Source: DAISIK01 sp036822055 (GTDB lineage Bacteria > Verrucomicrobiota > Verrucomicrobiia > Opitutales > Puniceicoccaceae). Taken from it: a stretch of DNA of 30,545 nucleotides. Location: contig DAISIK010000036.1 of assembly GCA_036822055.1 (NCBI GenBank), positions 1-30,545 of the forward strand, written 5' to 3'. The position numbers and the translations under genes were made by a program. How positions within the stretch are numbered: position 1 is the first letter of the stretch; every line of letters begins with the position of its first letter. Under the pieces are notes generated by a model. The model saw nothing but the letters and a program-made list of their open reading frames with translations. It did not search any database and was not told the DNA's origin. Positions 1 to 8,107 of the stretch are shown piece after piece.

Positions 1-218
1 TAAGCAATTATTCACTGGACTTGGGCGTCCCCTCTTCGCTCGGACCACAACTTTAAGGTAGCACACGCTTTAATAACGAGGGGAGGTTCAGTCGGAGGCG
101 GGAAAGCTACAGAGAACAGAAAAGCTCGACGACCCCCAACACGCTTTCGCCGGGAGATCAGTGATCGGTTGCTTGTAGTCGGGCTTGCTTGAGCCGCTGG
201 GGGGTTCGTATCGGCGGC
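1..218. other. Gene-poor left edge
   Basis: I see no convincing gene here. The bases lie downstream of the minus-strand cusA stop codon and run to the window edge. The only structure noted is a 7-bp inverted repeat (GAGCCGC at 191-197, GCGGCTC at 214-220) that overlaps the cusA stop. Confidence 0.5.
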
Positions 219-220
219 TC
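191..220 (-). terminator. Weak hairpin at the cusA 3' end
   Basis: GAGCCGC (191-197) pairs perfectly with GCGGCTC (214-220) around a 16-nt loop. It sits exactly at the end of cusA and could be a terminator or mRNA-stabilising hairpin. No T-run follows on the minus strand, so intrinsic termination is doubtful. Confidence 0.25.
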
Positions 221-3200
221 ATGAGGCCGTCCCAGGAAGGTTGGTCCTTCTCGCGAGGCGGATCTCTTCGATCAGGGAGAAGAGGACGGGGGTGGTGAGT
301 AGTGTAAGAATTGCGACGCTCATGCCGCCGACGGTGGGAAGGGCCATGGGAGCCATGATGTCGCTGCCCCGGCCAGCGCTGGTGATGACAGGGAGCAGGG
401 CGAGGACGGTGGTGGCGGTGGTCATCATGGCCGGCCTGACCCGCTTGTTGGCTCCCTCGACCACGGCGTCCCGGATTGCGGTTTTGCTGGCGAGTTGTTC
501 GTTCTTAAAGGTTTCGCTAAGGTAGGTCGTCATGAGGACGCCGTCGTCGGTGGCGATGCCGAAAAGGGCGAGGAAGCCGACCCAGACGGCGACGCTGAGG
601 TTAATGGGACCAATCTGGAAGAGTTGCCGCAAATCGATACCCGCGATGTTGACGTCGAGGAACCACGGTTGGCTGTAGAACCAGAGGAGGATGAAGCCGC
701 CGGACCAGGCGATGAAGATTCCGGAAAAGACGAGCAGGGAGCGGGGCACATTCTTAAACTGGCCGTAAATGAGCAGGAAGATCAGGACAATTGACAACGG
801 AACCAGAAGCATGAGCCGTGCTTCAGCCCGCACTTGGCTTTCGTAGGCTCCGGTAAAGTTGTAAGTGACTCCAGAGGGGATGATTAGTTCACCAGATGCG
901 ATGCGCTCTTTGAGGTAGGCGGTAGCGTTTTCGACGACAGCGACCTCCGCAAAGCCGGGCCGCTTGTCGAAGATGACGTAGCCGACGAGAAAGGTATCCT
1001 CGGCTTTGATTGCCTCGGGACCCCGGCTGTAGTTGACGGTGGCGAGCTGGCCGAGGGGAATCTGAACACCGTCCATGGTGGGGATAAGGATACCGCTAAG
1101 TGCCTCGATGCTGTCGCGCAGCTCACGCTGGTAGCGGACGCGCACCGGATAGCGTTCGCGGCCTTCTACGGTGGTGGTGATGGGGGTTCCACCAATAGCG
1201 ACTTCGATAACGTCTTGCACATCGGCGATGTTGAGTCCGTAGCGCGAGAGGGCTTCGCGATCGATCTCGATCTCCAAATAGGGCACACCGACGATGCGGT
1301 CGGCAAAGACGGTGGCGGGTTCGATGCCGGGGACTTCGCGCAAGTGTCGCTCGATTTCGAGACCGACCTTCTCGATGGTGGGCAGGTCAGGGCCGTAAAC
1401 TTTGACGCCGAAGGCGGCGCGCATGCCGCTTTGGAGCATGACCAGCCGCGTTTCAATCGGCTGAAGCTTGGGCGCGGAAGTGGAGCCCGGCACTTCGGCA
1501 AGGTGAACGATTTCTTGCCAGATGTCGTCGGGGCTGCGGATTTCGTCGCGCCATTGGCGGTAGGGCTTGCCGCCAGAGTCGGGGATGAGGTTTCCGGCTT
1601 CATCGCGGATGAACTCCGCCTCGCGTGTGTCGTAGCGGAAACGGAGGCGGCGGCCATTTTCGTCGAGGATGTATTCGGATTTGTAATTGATGACTGTCTC
1701 GATCATGGAGACGGGGGCGGGGTCGAGCGGACTTTCGGCCCGCCCGATTTTTCCAACAACGGTGTCGATCTCGGGGATCGAGGCGATGGCCTGGTTCTGG
1801 AGGGAAAGCACATCCGCTGCCTCGCCGATGGAGCCATGGGGCATGATGGTTGGCATGTAGAGAAAAGAACCTTCGTCGAGGCTGGGCATGAATTCCTTAC
1901 CCAACCCGGGGAACGTGTGGTAGGCGGCATTCCAGACGGCATTTTTACGCAGACCTTCGGGGACCCAGGAAAAAAGGGTGCCGAAGCCGAGCCAGACCAC
2001 CAGTCCACTCAAGATCACGGCTGCGACGCAGGCGAATAGAGCGGCTTTGTAATCAAGGAAAAAGCGAAGGATGCGCGGATAGAAGTAAATGAAACCATGA
2101 GCCATGAGGATCAGGCCCGCTGAGATGAAGAGGACGAAGAGGGTGTTGAGCATCCCCTTTTCCGGGCCGAGCGGGACCCAGATTTCCGCAAGGATCAGGG
2201 CAAAGAGGATGGCGACTGCAGAGTTGAAGAACCACATGACTCGTTTCTGGTGGACGGGCGCGAGTCTTTCGCGGAATTGGCCGAAGAGCCCGAGGAGCAC
2301 CATCAGGGCGCCGACCATCCACGGGAACCAGGGAAGGATCAAGGGCAGCAACACCCCGCCGACCACCAGCAGGACGGTGAGGATCCACCGTCCCGCACGG
2401 CGTGGTGCAGTGGCTCCGAGGAACCAGGTGAGCAGAGTGGGCAGGACACAAAGAGCCAGCACAATGGCCGCGATGAGCGCAAAAGTTTTGGTGAAGGCGA
2501 GCGGCTTGAAGAGTTTGCCCTCCGGCCCTTCCATAAAGAAAACGGGAAGGAAGCTGACCACCGTGGTGGCGACAGCGGTGAAAACCGCCCTACCCACTTC
2601 GCTGGTGGAGCGGGAGACGCTTTCGCGAACGGCGGCATGTCCGTGAGCAGGGTGTTTTTCCAGATGCCGCAGGGTGTTTTCGGAGATGACGATGCCCATA
2701 TCGACAATGGTACCGATGGCGATGGCGATACCGGAGAGCGCGACGATATTTGCATCGACACCGAAGAGCTTCATTAGAATGAAGGTCATGAGCACGGTAA
2801 GCGGCAACATGGTCGAGATGACCAATGCGCTGCGGAGATGAAGCACCATCAGGATGACGACGATGACGGTGATGTAGATTTGTTGCTCGATGGCCGAATT
2901 GAGGGTGCCGAGCGTCTCCAGAATCAACCCGGTGCGATCGTAAAATGGCACGATTTCCAGTTTGGTCAGGGTTCCATCATCGAGGGTTTTACTGGGCAGT
3001 CCGGGCGAGATGGCGGCTATCTTTTTTTTGACCTCGTCGATGACCGCCATTGGGTTGGCTCCGTATCTGGCCACCACAATGCCGCCGACGACTTCCGCTC
3101 CTTCTTTGTCGAGCACACCGCGGCGAAGGGCGGGACCAAAGCCAATGGTAGCAATCTGGCGGAGGGTCACGGGCACATTACTGCGCACGGCAACGGTGAC

Positions 3201-3989
3201 TTTTTCCAAGTCGTCCAAGGATCGGATAAACCCCAGCCCCCGGATGACATAATCGACGCGATTGATTTCCATGGAACGCGCACCGACATCGATGTTGGAA
3301 CGGCGCACGGCGGTGAATACCTCCTCAAGACTTACGTTGAAGGCACGCATGGCCTCGGGATTCACATCGATCTGGTATTCACGCACAAAGCCGCCCACGG
3401 AGGCGACCTCAGCCACGCCAGCAACGGCCTGGAGGCTGTAGCGAACGTAGTAGTCTTGGACCGAGCGCAGTTCATGCAGGTCCCAACCTCCGGTAGGGTT
3501 GCCCTCCGGGTCTCGGCCTTCAATGGTGTATTGAAACACTTGACCGATACCGGTGGCATCCGGGCCGAGCGCTGGAGCTACTCCCTCAGGGAGAGTGCCT
3601 CGCGGCAGGCTGCTGAGCTTCTCCAGAATGCGGGAGCGGGTCCAGTAGAACTCGGCCTTTTCGTTGAAGATGATGTAGACCATCGAAAACCCGAACATGG
3701 AGAAGCTGCGGATTGTTTTCACTTCGGGTAACCCGAGGAGGGCGACGGTGAGCGGGTAGGTGATTTGGTCCTCAATGTCCTGAGGCGACCGGCCTTCCCA
3801 CTCGGTGAAGACGATCTGCTGGTTTTCGCCGATGTCGGGGATGGCATCGACGTGCACCGGCGAGCGGGGCAGCCAGCCGAGGTTCCAGTTAAACGGGGCC
3901 ACGAGCACACCCGCGCCAATCACCAGTGCCAAAAGGATGAAGACAATGAGCGGGTTTCGGAGACAGATTTTGGCGAGACTCTCGATCAT
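219..3989 (-). CDS. cusA: CusA-type RND heavy-metal efflux pump, inner-membrane subunit
   Basis: This is a proton-driven RND permease of the heavy-metal efflux family that exports Cu(I)/Ag(I) through a tripartite complex. It has 1256 residues against about 1047 in E. coli CusA. The TM4 proton-relay Asp is seen at D430 (GTIVDMGIVISEN). The three Met residues that bind metal in E. coli CusA (M573, M623, M672) align with M712 (FLYMPT), M762 (SMIETV) and M851 (VMLQSG), supporting Cu/Ag over Zn/Co/Ni. E. coli E939 aligns with Asp in GIATDDGVLM (about 1144-1153), and E. coli K984 appears replaced (RVRPAMMTT). The extra length is a block of 3-4 additional hydrophobic segments (about 535-640) and a hydrophilic insert (about 772-825). 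It is last in the operon, 16 bp after cusB. Confidence 0.95.
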   Translation of the reverse strand: MIESLAKICLRNPLIVFILLALVIGAGVLVAPFNWNLGWLPRSPVHVDAIPDIGENQQIVFTEWEGRSPQDIEDQITYPLTVALLGLPEVKTIRSFSMFGFSMVYIIFNEKAEFYWTRSRILEKLSSLPRGTLPEGVAPALGPDATGIGQVFQYTIEGRDPEGNPTGGWDLHELRSVQDYYVRYSLQAVAGVAEVASVGGFVREYQIDVNPEAMRAFNVSLEEVFTAVRRSNIDVGARSMEINRVDYVIRGLGFIRSLDDLEKVTVAVRSNVPVTLRQIATIGFGPALRRGVLDKEGAEVVGGIVVARYGANPMAVIDEVKKKIAAISPGLPSKTLDDGTLTKLEIVPFYDRTGLILETLGTLNSAIEQQIYITVIVVILMVLHLRSALVISTMLPLTVLMTFILMKLFGVDANIVALSGIAIAIGTIVDMGIVISENTLRHLEKHPAHGHAAVRESVSRSTSEVGRAVFTAVATTVVSFLPVFFMEGPEGKLFKPLAFTKTFALIAAIVLALCVLPTLLTWFLGATAPRRAGRWILTVLLVVGGVLLPLILPWFPWMVGALMVLLGLFGQFRERLAPVHQKRVMWFFNSAVAILFALILAEIWVPLGPEKGMLNTLFVLFISAGLILMAHGFIYFYPRILRFFLDYKAALFACVAAVILSGLVVWLGFGTLFSWVPEGLRKNAVWNAAYHTFPGLGKEFMPSLDEGSFLYMPTIMPHGSIGEAADVLSLQNQAIASIPEIDTVVGKIGRAESPLDPAPVSMIETVINYKSEYILDENGRRLRFRYDTREAEFIRDEAGNLIPDSGGKPYRQWRDEIRSPDDIWQEIVHLAEVPGSTSAPKLQPIETRLVMLQSGMRAAFGVKVYGPDLPTIEKVGLEIERHLREVPGIEPATVFADRIVGVPYLEIEIDREALSRYGLNIADVQDVIEVAIGGTPITTTVEGRERYPVRVRYQRELRDSIEALSGILIPTMDGVQIPLGQLATVNYSRGPEAIKAEDTFLVGYVIFDKRPGFAEVAVVENATAYLKERIASGELIIPSGVTYNFTGAYESQVRAEARLMLLVPLSIVLIFLLIYGQFKNVPRSLLVFSGIFIAWSGGFILLWFYSQPWFLDVNIAGIDLRQLFQIGPINLSVAVWVGFLALFGIATDDGVLMTTYLSETFKNEQLASKTAIRDAVVEGANKRVRPAMMTTATTVLALLPVITSAGRGSDIMAPMALPTVGGMSVAILTLLTTPVLFSLIEEIRLARRTNLPGTAS

Positions 3990-4005
3990 GGTACCCTACC
4001 GTGAA

Positions 4006-5907
4006 TCAATGATTATGACCACCTGAGGAGTGGCCTGGTGCAGACGATGCTGGGGCAGGGCTATCGAGACGATCGAAGTCACCACACCGGAGCATGGCCG
4101 CCCCGAAGTATGGGTTGAGGAGCGCCTTGTCGTCCTGCAACCAGTCAGAGCGGCGGCCTTCGAAGGTCATCGGGCAGTAGGCGCGTTCGACGCGGACGCC
4201 ATCGGGCAGGCCAATGGCTTGCACGGCAGTGATAAGAGCATGGGAGAGGTGTTCGAACTCCACCCGAGCCGCTTCGATGTCCTTCGATTTTGAGACGGCA
4301 GTGGCGGTCTTTCCAAGTTTGGCGAGGGTGCTCTCGAAGAATTCGGAGGCTTGGAGGTTGCCAGGCTGGCCGTGAAACTGGTGCGTGGCGGCTTCCAGTT
4401 CCGAAGCTGCTAGTTTTGCAGCCTCAAAATCATCTGCAGCAAGACCGCGCCAGACGGGGAAGTAGGCTTCGAGTAACTTGCCCAGTGCGGCCGACATTTC
4501 GGGTGAGGCTTCGATGACCGGCGGAGCATTCGGGTCGGGTGCGCTCATCATGCTGGGCTTGGCGAGTAGTTGCAGGGCGCTGTCGATTTTGAATGCGCCG
4601 TTGACCACCACCCTCTCCCCCTCCTCGAGTCCAGAGCGAACGAGATAGTGACCGCCGGCCCGCGGCCCGAGGACGATCTCGCGTCCTTCGTAGGTGGGGA
4701 GTTCGCGGTCGGGCAATTCGACATAAACGATCGCCCGGCGCCCGGTCTGGAGTACAGCCGAGGCGGGAACAAGGAGGGGCGTATCGGAATCGCCTGCGGC
4801 GGTATATCCCAGATCAGCGGCGGCTACCAGATCCATGCCGCAGACATCGCAGGAGCCGGGGCTGTCTTTGACGATTTCGGGGTGCATCGGGCTGATCCAT
4901 TTCCCCTCGAGACTGGGATCGAACGCGATGCCGTCGGCAGCTACGCGAGCGGCCACAATGCCGGTGACGAACATGCCGGGACGAAGCCGCAGGTCTTCAT
5001 TGGCGACATTGACCCGCACTTTGAAGGTACGGGTGGCGGGATCGAGCACAGGGGGGATAAAAGAGATGCGTCCCTCGATGCTCTGACCTGGAAGTGCTTC
5101 GGCAGTGAAGGTCACCGTCTGTCCAAAACGCAGCCACGGTTTGTCCATTTCATAGGCATCGAGGATGACCCAGACGGTGGAAAGATCGGCGATTCTAAAC
5201 ATGATGGAGCCGGTCTCGATGTAATCCCCTTCATTGACCATTTTCTCCACGACAAAGCCCGACAAAGTCGCTTCGATATCCATTTTATCAGCGGGTTCCC
5301 CCCGAGATTCAATTGCTCGAATGGCTGATTCGCTGAGACCCCAGAGTGCCAGTTTCTCCGAGGCGGAGCGTTGGGCGCGGGCGTCGTTGAAGCGTCGAGC
5401 ACTCAGGAGTTCAGCCTGGGCCGTAAGCAGTTCAGGACTGTAGATTTGCCCAAGGTGATCCCCTTGGTTAACACGAACCCCGGTGTAATTGACGTAGAGC
5501 TGTTCGAGCCGACCCGGAAAACGGGCGGTGATGGACCGGAGGCGGGATTCGTCGATCTCTACCCTGCCGAAGAGTCGGATTTCCGCCTCGGGGATGCGTC
5601 GTTCGACTGCGGCAGTGGCGACCCGAGCCAAGGACTTCGCGTGAGGTGACAGGGAAATTTCTCTCGGGCCGGAGTCGTCACTGCCGGTTTGTCCGGCGGG
5701 GATAAGGTCCATCGCACAGATGGGGCACTTGCCAGCGGTCGGCTGCCGGATCTGGGGATGCATCGAGCAGGTGTATTCGGACGGGGCAGAGGTGATATTG
5801 GTGGCTGAGGTCGATTCATCGTCATGACGCGGTGAACTCAAGCGCCCGATCAGCAAGCCGAGGACCAGGGCGGCTGCCAGCAGTGGGAGAAATATAGTGG
5901 CCTTCAT
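4006..5907 (-). CDS. cusB: CusB-type periplasmic adaptor with two heavy-metal-binding motifs and a DUF3347-like C-terminus
   Basis: This is the membrane-fusion protein linking the RND pump to the outer-membrane channel, 633 aa against about 407 in E. coli CusB. Residues 5-21 form an N-terminal membrane anchor or signal. A heavy-metal-binding motif (YTCSMHPQI...CPICAMDL) lies at about 45-69. The barrel-sandwich/lipoyl and hairpin region is at about 110-245, with VYV and PGMF elements of the beta-barrel near 246-320. A second metal motif (ISPMHPEI...CDVCGMDL) is inserted at about 338-360. The C-terminal 463-612 resembles DUF3347, ending with YCPM and NPYFGAAMLRCGD. A His-rich tail (GGHNH) closes the protein. 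The start overlaps the upstream channel stop by four bases (ATGA), implying translational coupling. Confidence 0.93.
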   Translation of the reverse strand: MKATIFLPLLAAALVLGLLIGRLSSPRHDDESTSATNITSAPSEYTCSMHPQIRQPTAGKCPICAMDLIPAGQTGSDDSGPREISLSPHAKSLARVATAAVERRIPEAEIRLFGRVEIDESRLRSITARFPGRLEQLYVNYTGVRVNQGDHLGQIYSPELLTAQAELLSARRFNDARAQRSASEKLALWGLSESAIRAIESRGEPADKMDIEATLSGFVVEKMVNEGDYIETGSIMFRIADLSTVWVILDAYEMDKPWLRFGQTVTFTAEALPGQSIEGRISFIPPVLDPATRTFKVRVNVANEDLRLRPGMFVTGIVAARVAADGIAFDPSLEGKWISPMHPEIVKDSPGSCDVCGMDLVAAADLGYTAAGDSDTPLLVPASAVLQTGRRAIVYVELPDRELPTYEGREIVLGPRAGGHYLVRSGLEEGERVVVNGAFKIDSALQLLAKPSMMSAPDPNAPPVIEASPEMSAALGKLLEAYFPVWRGLAADDFEAAKLAASELEAATHQFHGQPGNLQASEFFESTLAKLGKTATAVSKSKDIEAARVEFEHLSHALITAVQAIGLPDGVRVERAYCPMTFEGRRSDWLQDDKALLNPYFGAAMLRCGDFDRLDSPAPASSAPGHSSGGHNH

Positions 5908-7163
5908 GGTTTGTTATTTTGGATCTCTGTGCCGAAAAGAGCGTCAATTTCCGCTCGTGTGATGTCGGCGTCGGCCACCGACCTCCAATAAGCGGTCTCT
6001 GCATCCAAGACCGTTCGCATAGCATCGAGAACATCCAGGTAAGTCGATTTTGCTGACCTATACCCCGATTCAACGATCTCGTGCGCCTGTCGAGCTCTCG
6101 GAATGATCTCAGCTTGGTAAAGTTCTGCAGAACGGACAGCGTCTCGGTAGCGGGAGATCAAAGCATCCATTTCCGCCTGTACCGCCCGTTGAATCGATTC
6201 CTTCTCCTGCACCGCCGCTTCAATTAATGCTGTTGCTTCGTCCCTTAGCCCTTGATTCTTGCCCTCCCAGATCGGCAAGCTAACGCTGATCATGACCACT
6301 GCCTGATCAGTTGCATCCCCAGAGCCACCCCCCGGTGGAGCAACAAACCGGCGATAGCCTGCTCCTACCGAAAACTCGGGATAGGAGGCCAGACGCGCCA
6401 GGATAAAACCCTCGCGGGCCGCATCAAGGCGTGCCTGGGAAGCCTGAACCAATGGGTTGACCGTTAACAGATCGCCCCTGGATCCCTCGCGACCGAAAGC
6501 CAGAGGCAAGGGAATCAATTCTGCCAAATCTTCGAGCCCGCCGATAGAAACCTCGCTTCCGGTAATTTCCTCGAGTCGGATTTTTTCCCGCTCCATCCGC
6601 TCCTCCACGCTAGCAATTGAATCCTCGAGGAGTTTGCTCTCCATTTCGAGGCGGATGCTCTCCCCTACTGCTCCTCCCGTTCGAGCCTGCTCGTCGAGGA
6701 CGGTGAGTTGCTTTTGCAAGAGCGTGAGGTTTGACCCCAAAAGTTTCTTTTGCCGATGAAGAAAGACGATGGTTGCGCTGTGGATGCGTATGGATGAAAC
6801 CACCCTCAACTCCATTGCCTGAACTAGATGCCAAAGCGCAAGCGCTTCGAGACTGGCTTTATTATCCTGGTGGCGGAGAGTGCCAGGCCACGGAAATGGC
6901 TGCGCGATCGTCAATTTCTGACTCGGTCCAAGAGGCTCGGTTATTAGGGATTCAAAATCCACTCTGGGATCCGGCAGGGAACCCGATTGTGGTACGCGGG
7001 CCAAAGCTGCCTCGTACTGAGCCCTGACCTTCCAAAGATCCGCATTTCTTTCCCGAGCACCTTGTATCCATTTTTCAACTACATCTTGCTCCGAAGCTTC
7101 GGTCAAAGACGGAAGGGTGGCCAGGACCCAAAGGATGGAATAATGAATGATAGTTGGTTTCAT
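5904..7163 (-). CDS. TolC/CusC-type outer-membrane efflux channel
   Basis: This 419-aa protein is the outer-membrane factor that completes the tripartite metal exporter. Residues 1-23 look like a Sec signal peptide cleaved near LTEA/SEQD. No lipobox Cys is visible, unlike lipoprotein CusC of E. coli. The body has the two long alpha-helical repeats typical of the family: heptad-rich stretches around 115-200 (VLDEQARTGGAVGES) and the mirrored 310-400 (IVESGYRSAKSTYLDVLDA). It is the first gene of the minus-strand operon and is ATGA-coupled to cusB. The ATG start has only a weak upstream GGTGA. Family assignment is solid, metal specificity comes from the neighbours. Confidence 0.9.
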   Translation of the reverse strand: MKPTIIHYSILWVLATLPSLTEASEQDVVEKWIQGARERNADLWKVRAQYEAALARVPQSGSLPDPRVDFESLITEPLGPSQKLTIAQPFPWPGTLRHQDNKASLEALALWHLVQAMELRVVSSIRIHSATIVFLHRQKKLLGSNLTLLQKQLTVLDEQARTGGAVGESIRLEMESKLLEDSIASVEERMEREKIRLEEITGSEVSIGGLEDLAELIPLPLAFGREGSRGDLLTVNPLVQASQARLDAAREGFILARLASYPEFSVGAGYRRFVAPPGGGSGDATDQAVVMISVSLPIWEGKNQGLRDEATALIEAAVQEKESIQRAVQAEMDALISRYRDAVRSAELYQAEIIPRARQAHEIVESGYRSAKSTYLDVLDAMRTVLDAETAYWRSVADADITRAEIDALFGTEIQNNKP

Positions 7164-7379
7164 GGGAGTGCTTCACCATCGTCAACCAGACGTATGATGC
7201 TCGGTTAATGACCAGATCCTTCCCAATCCCTCACTTATTTTTCCAAATTTTTCAGACTGCCCTCGACAAGCCTGATCTTAAAAAACCTGAGAAATATCGA
7301 GGGATATGATTGGCAACGGCAATCTATCGTCCAGGAGAATGGCGTGGAAACCGTCCAATGATCCAAGAGAAAGCAAACC
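7164..7379. promoter_or_regulatory. Divergent promoter region between the efflux operon and the sigma/sensor operon
   Basis: This 216-bp spacer must hold promoters for both divergent operons. Two features are visible. First, similar 11-12-nt elements face each operon at comparable distances: GATTGGGAAGG on the minus strand (7218-7228, 55 nt before the channel start) and GATTGGCAACGG on the plus strand (7308-7319, 61 nt before the 7380 start). Second, there is a perfect 7-bp inverted repeat, CCCTCGA at 7260-7266 and TCGAGGG at 7297-7303. I could not place a classical ECF -35/-10 pair with normal spacing, so promoter assignment is only inferred from position. Confidence 0.5.
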
Positions 7380-7670
7380 ATGAAAGATGAACCTGACAGC
7401 TTAGATCAAATCCTCAACGGTTGGGAGGCAGCACCAACCCCCGTTGATGAGATTTGTCGTGGGGTGTGGCGACGCATTGAGCGCCTTGAATCAAGATCAA
7501 AAGCCATGCCAACGGGCTATTTGGACCGCCTTGCCATGCGCCCAGCCTTCGCATCATGCGTACTCATGCTAGCGATCATCGCGGGGGGGTTGATCGGTTC
7601 TATGGCATCGTCGTCCGCCCACACCGAATCCTATCTTCAGTCACTATCCCCTTTTCTCCAAATTCGATGA
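7380..7670 (+). CDS. Small single-pass membrane protein, probable CnrY-like anti-sigma factor
   Basis: This 96-aa protein has a cytosolic N-terminus of about 54 residues (including VWRRIERLESRSK at 29-41), one transmembrane helix at about 55-78, and a short periplasmic tail. I see no named domain by eye. The inference rests on layout: CnrY of Cupriavidus is a 95-aa single-pass anti-sigma factor encoded directly before the sensor CnrX and sigma CnrH, and this gene has the same size, topology and position. Its stop overlaps the start of the sensor gene by four bases (ATGA at 7667-7670). The ATG is preceded by an AAGAGAAAG stretch, a weak ribosome-binding site. Confidence 0.7.
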   Translation: MKDEPDSLDQILNGWEAAPTPVDEICRGVWRRIERLESRSKAMPTGYLDRLAMRPAFASCVLMLAIIAGGLIGSMASSSAHTESYLQSLSPFLQIR

Positions 7671-8107
7671 AGAGGCTCCTCCTCATCCTCGTGGTAGCCT
7701 TGATCGCCTGCGCCTCAACTTGCCTTGTGGTTTACCAGATGAAGATGCGGACGTCATCCGAGAAGTGGATCGGAATGCAGCTCGGGCTGGAAGGTGATTT
7801 GTTAAACGAATTTACCGAGGCTCATAACCGGTACGCTGCAAGCTGTGAGGAAATCTGCATCAGGATACGAAAATCCGACGAACGGCTGAGCTCACTCATC
7901 CTATCTTCGAGAACCATGACGCCGGAAATCATAGCGGCTATCGACGAATCTGACGCCCTTCGCAACGAATGCCGCCAGAACATGTTGAATCACTTTTATA
8001 AGATGGCGGCCCTCCTCGAGTATCCCAAGGATCAGGAGTACCTCCGACTCGTGCTACCCTTGATTATTTCGCCGGAACTCATGTCCCATTCCCATAACCA
8101 TCAATGA
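7667..8107 (+). CDS. Periplasmic heavy-metal sensor/resistance protein (CnrX-like, Metal_resist family)
   Basis: This 146-aa protein has an N-terminal membrane anchor or uncleaved signal (3-23) and an otherwise helical periplasmic domain, as in the CnrX/CpxP-type metal-resist family (CnrX is 148 aa). Candidate metal ligands are H53, the C60-x3-C64 pair (CEEIC), C102-x3-M106, and H109-x3-M113, plus a His-rich C-terminus (SHSHNHQ). The H-x3-M spacing equals CnrX His119/Met123, while the extra Cys and Met favour a soft ion such as Cu(I). I chose the internal ATG at 7667 because it gives the signal segment and an ATGA overlap with the preceding gene. An upstream in-frame start at 7556 would lie inside the preceding gene. 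It is ATGA-coupled to the sigma gene at 8104. Confidence 0.85.
   Translation: MKRLLLILVVALIACASTCLVVYQMKMRTSSEKWIGMQLGLEGDLLNEFTEAHNRYAASCEEICIRIRKSDERLSSLILSSRTMTPEIIAAIDESDALRNECRQNMLNHFYKMAALLEYPKDQEYLRLVLPLIISPELMSHSHNHQ

Noticed and set aside
1215..2039. Long plus-strand open frame (274 codons) inside cusA
   Set aside because: It is antisense to a clearly conserved RND pump, and its translation is rich in Asp/Gly with no domain, as expected from the GC-rich complementary strand.
2838..3731. Plus-strand open frame of 297 codons inside cusA
   Set aside because: It is fully antisense to conserved cusA sequence, and its His/Asp/Gly-rich product resembles a frame shadow.
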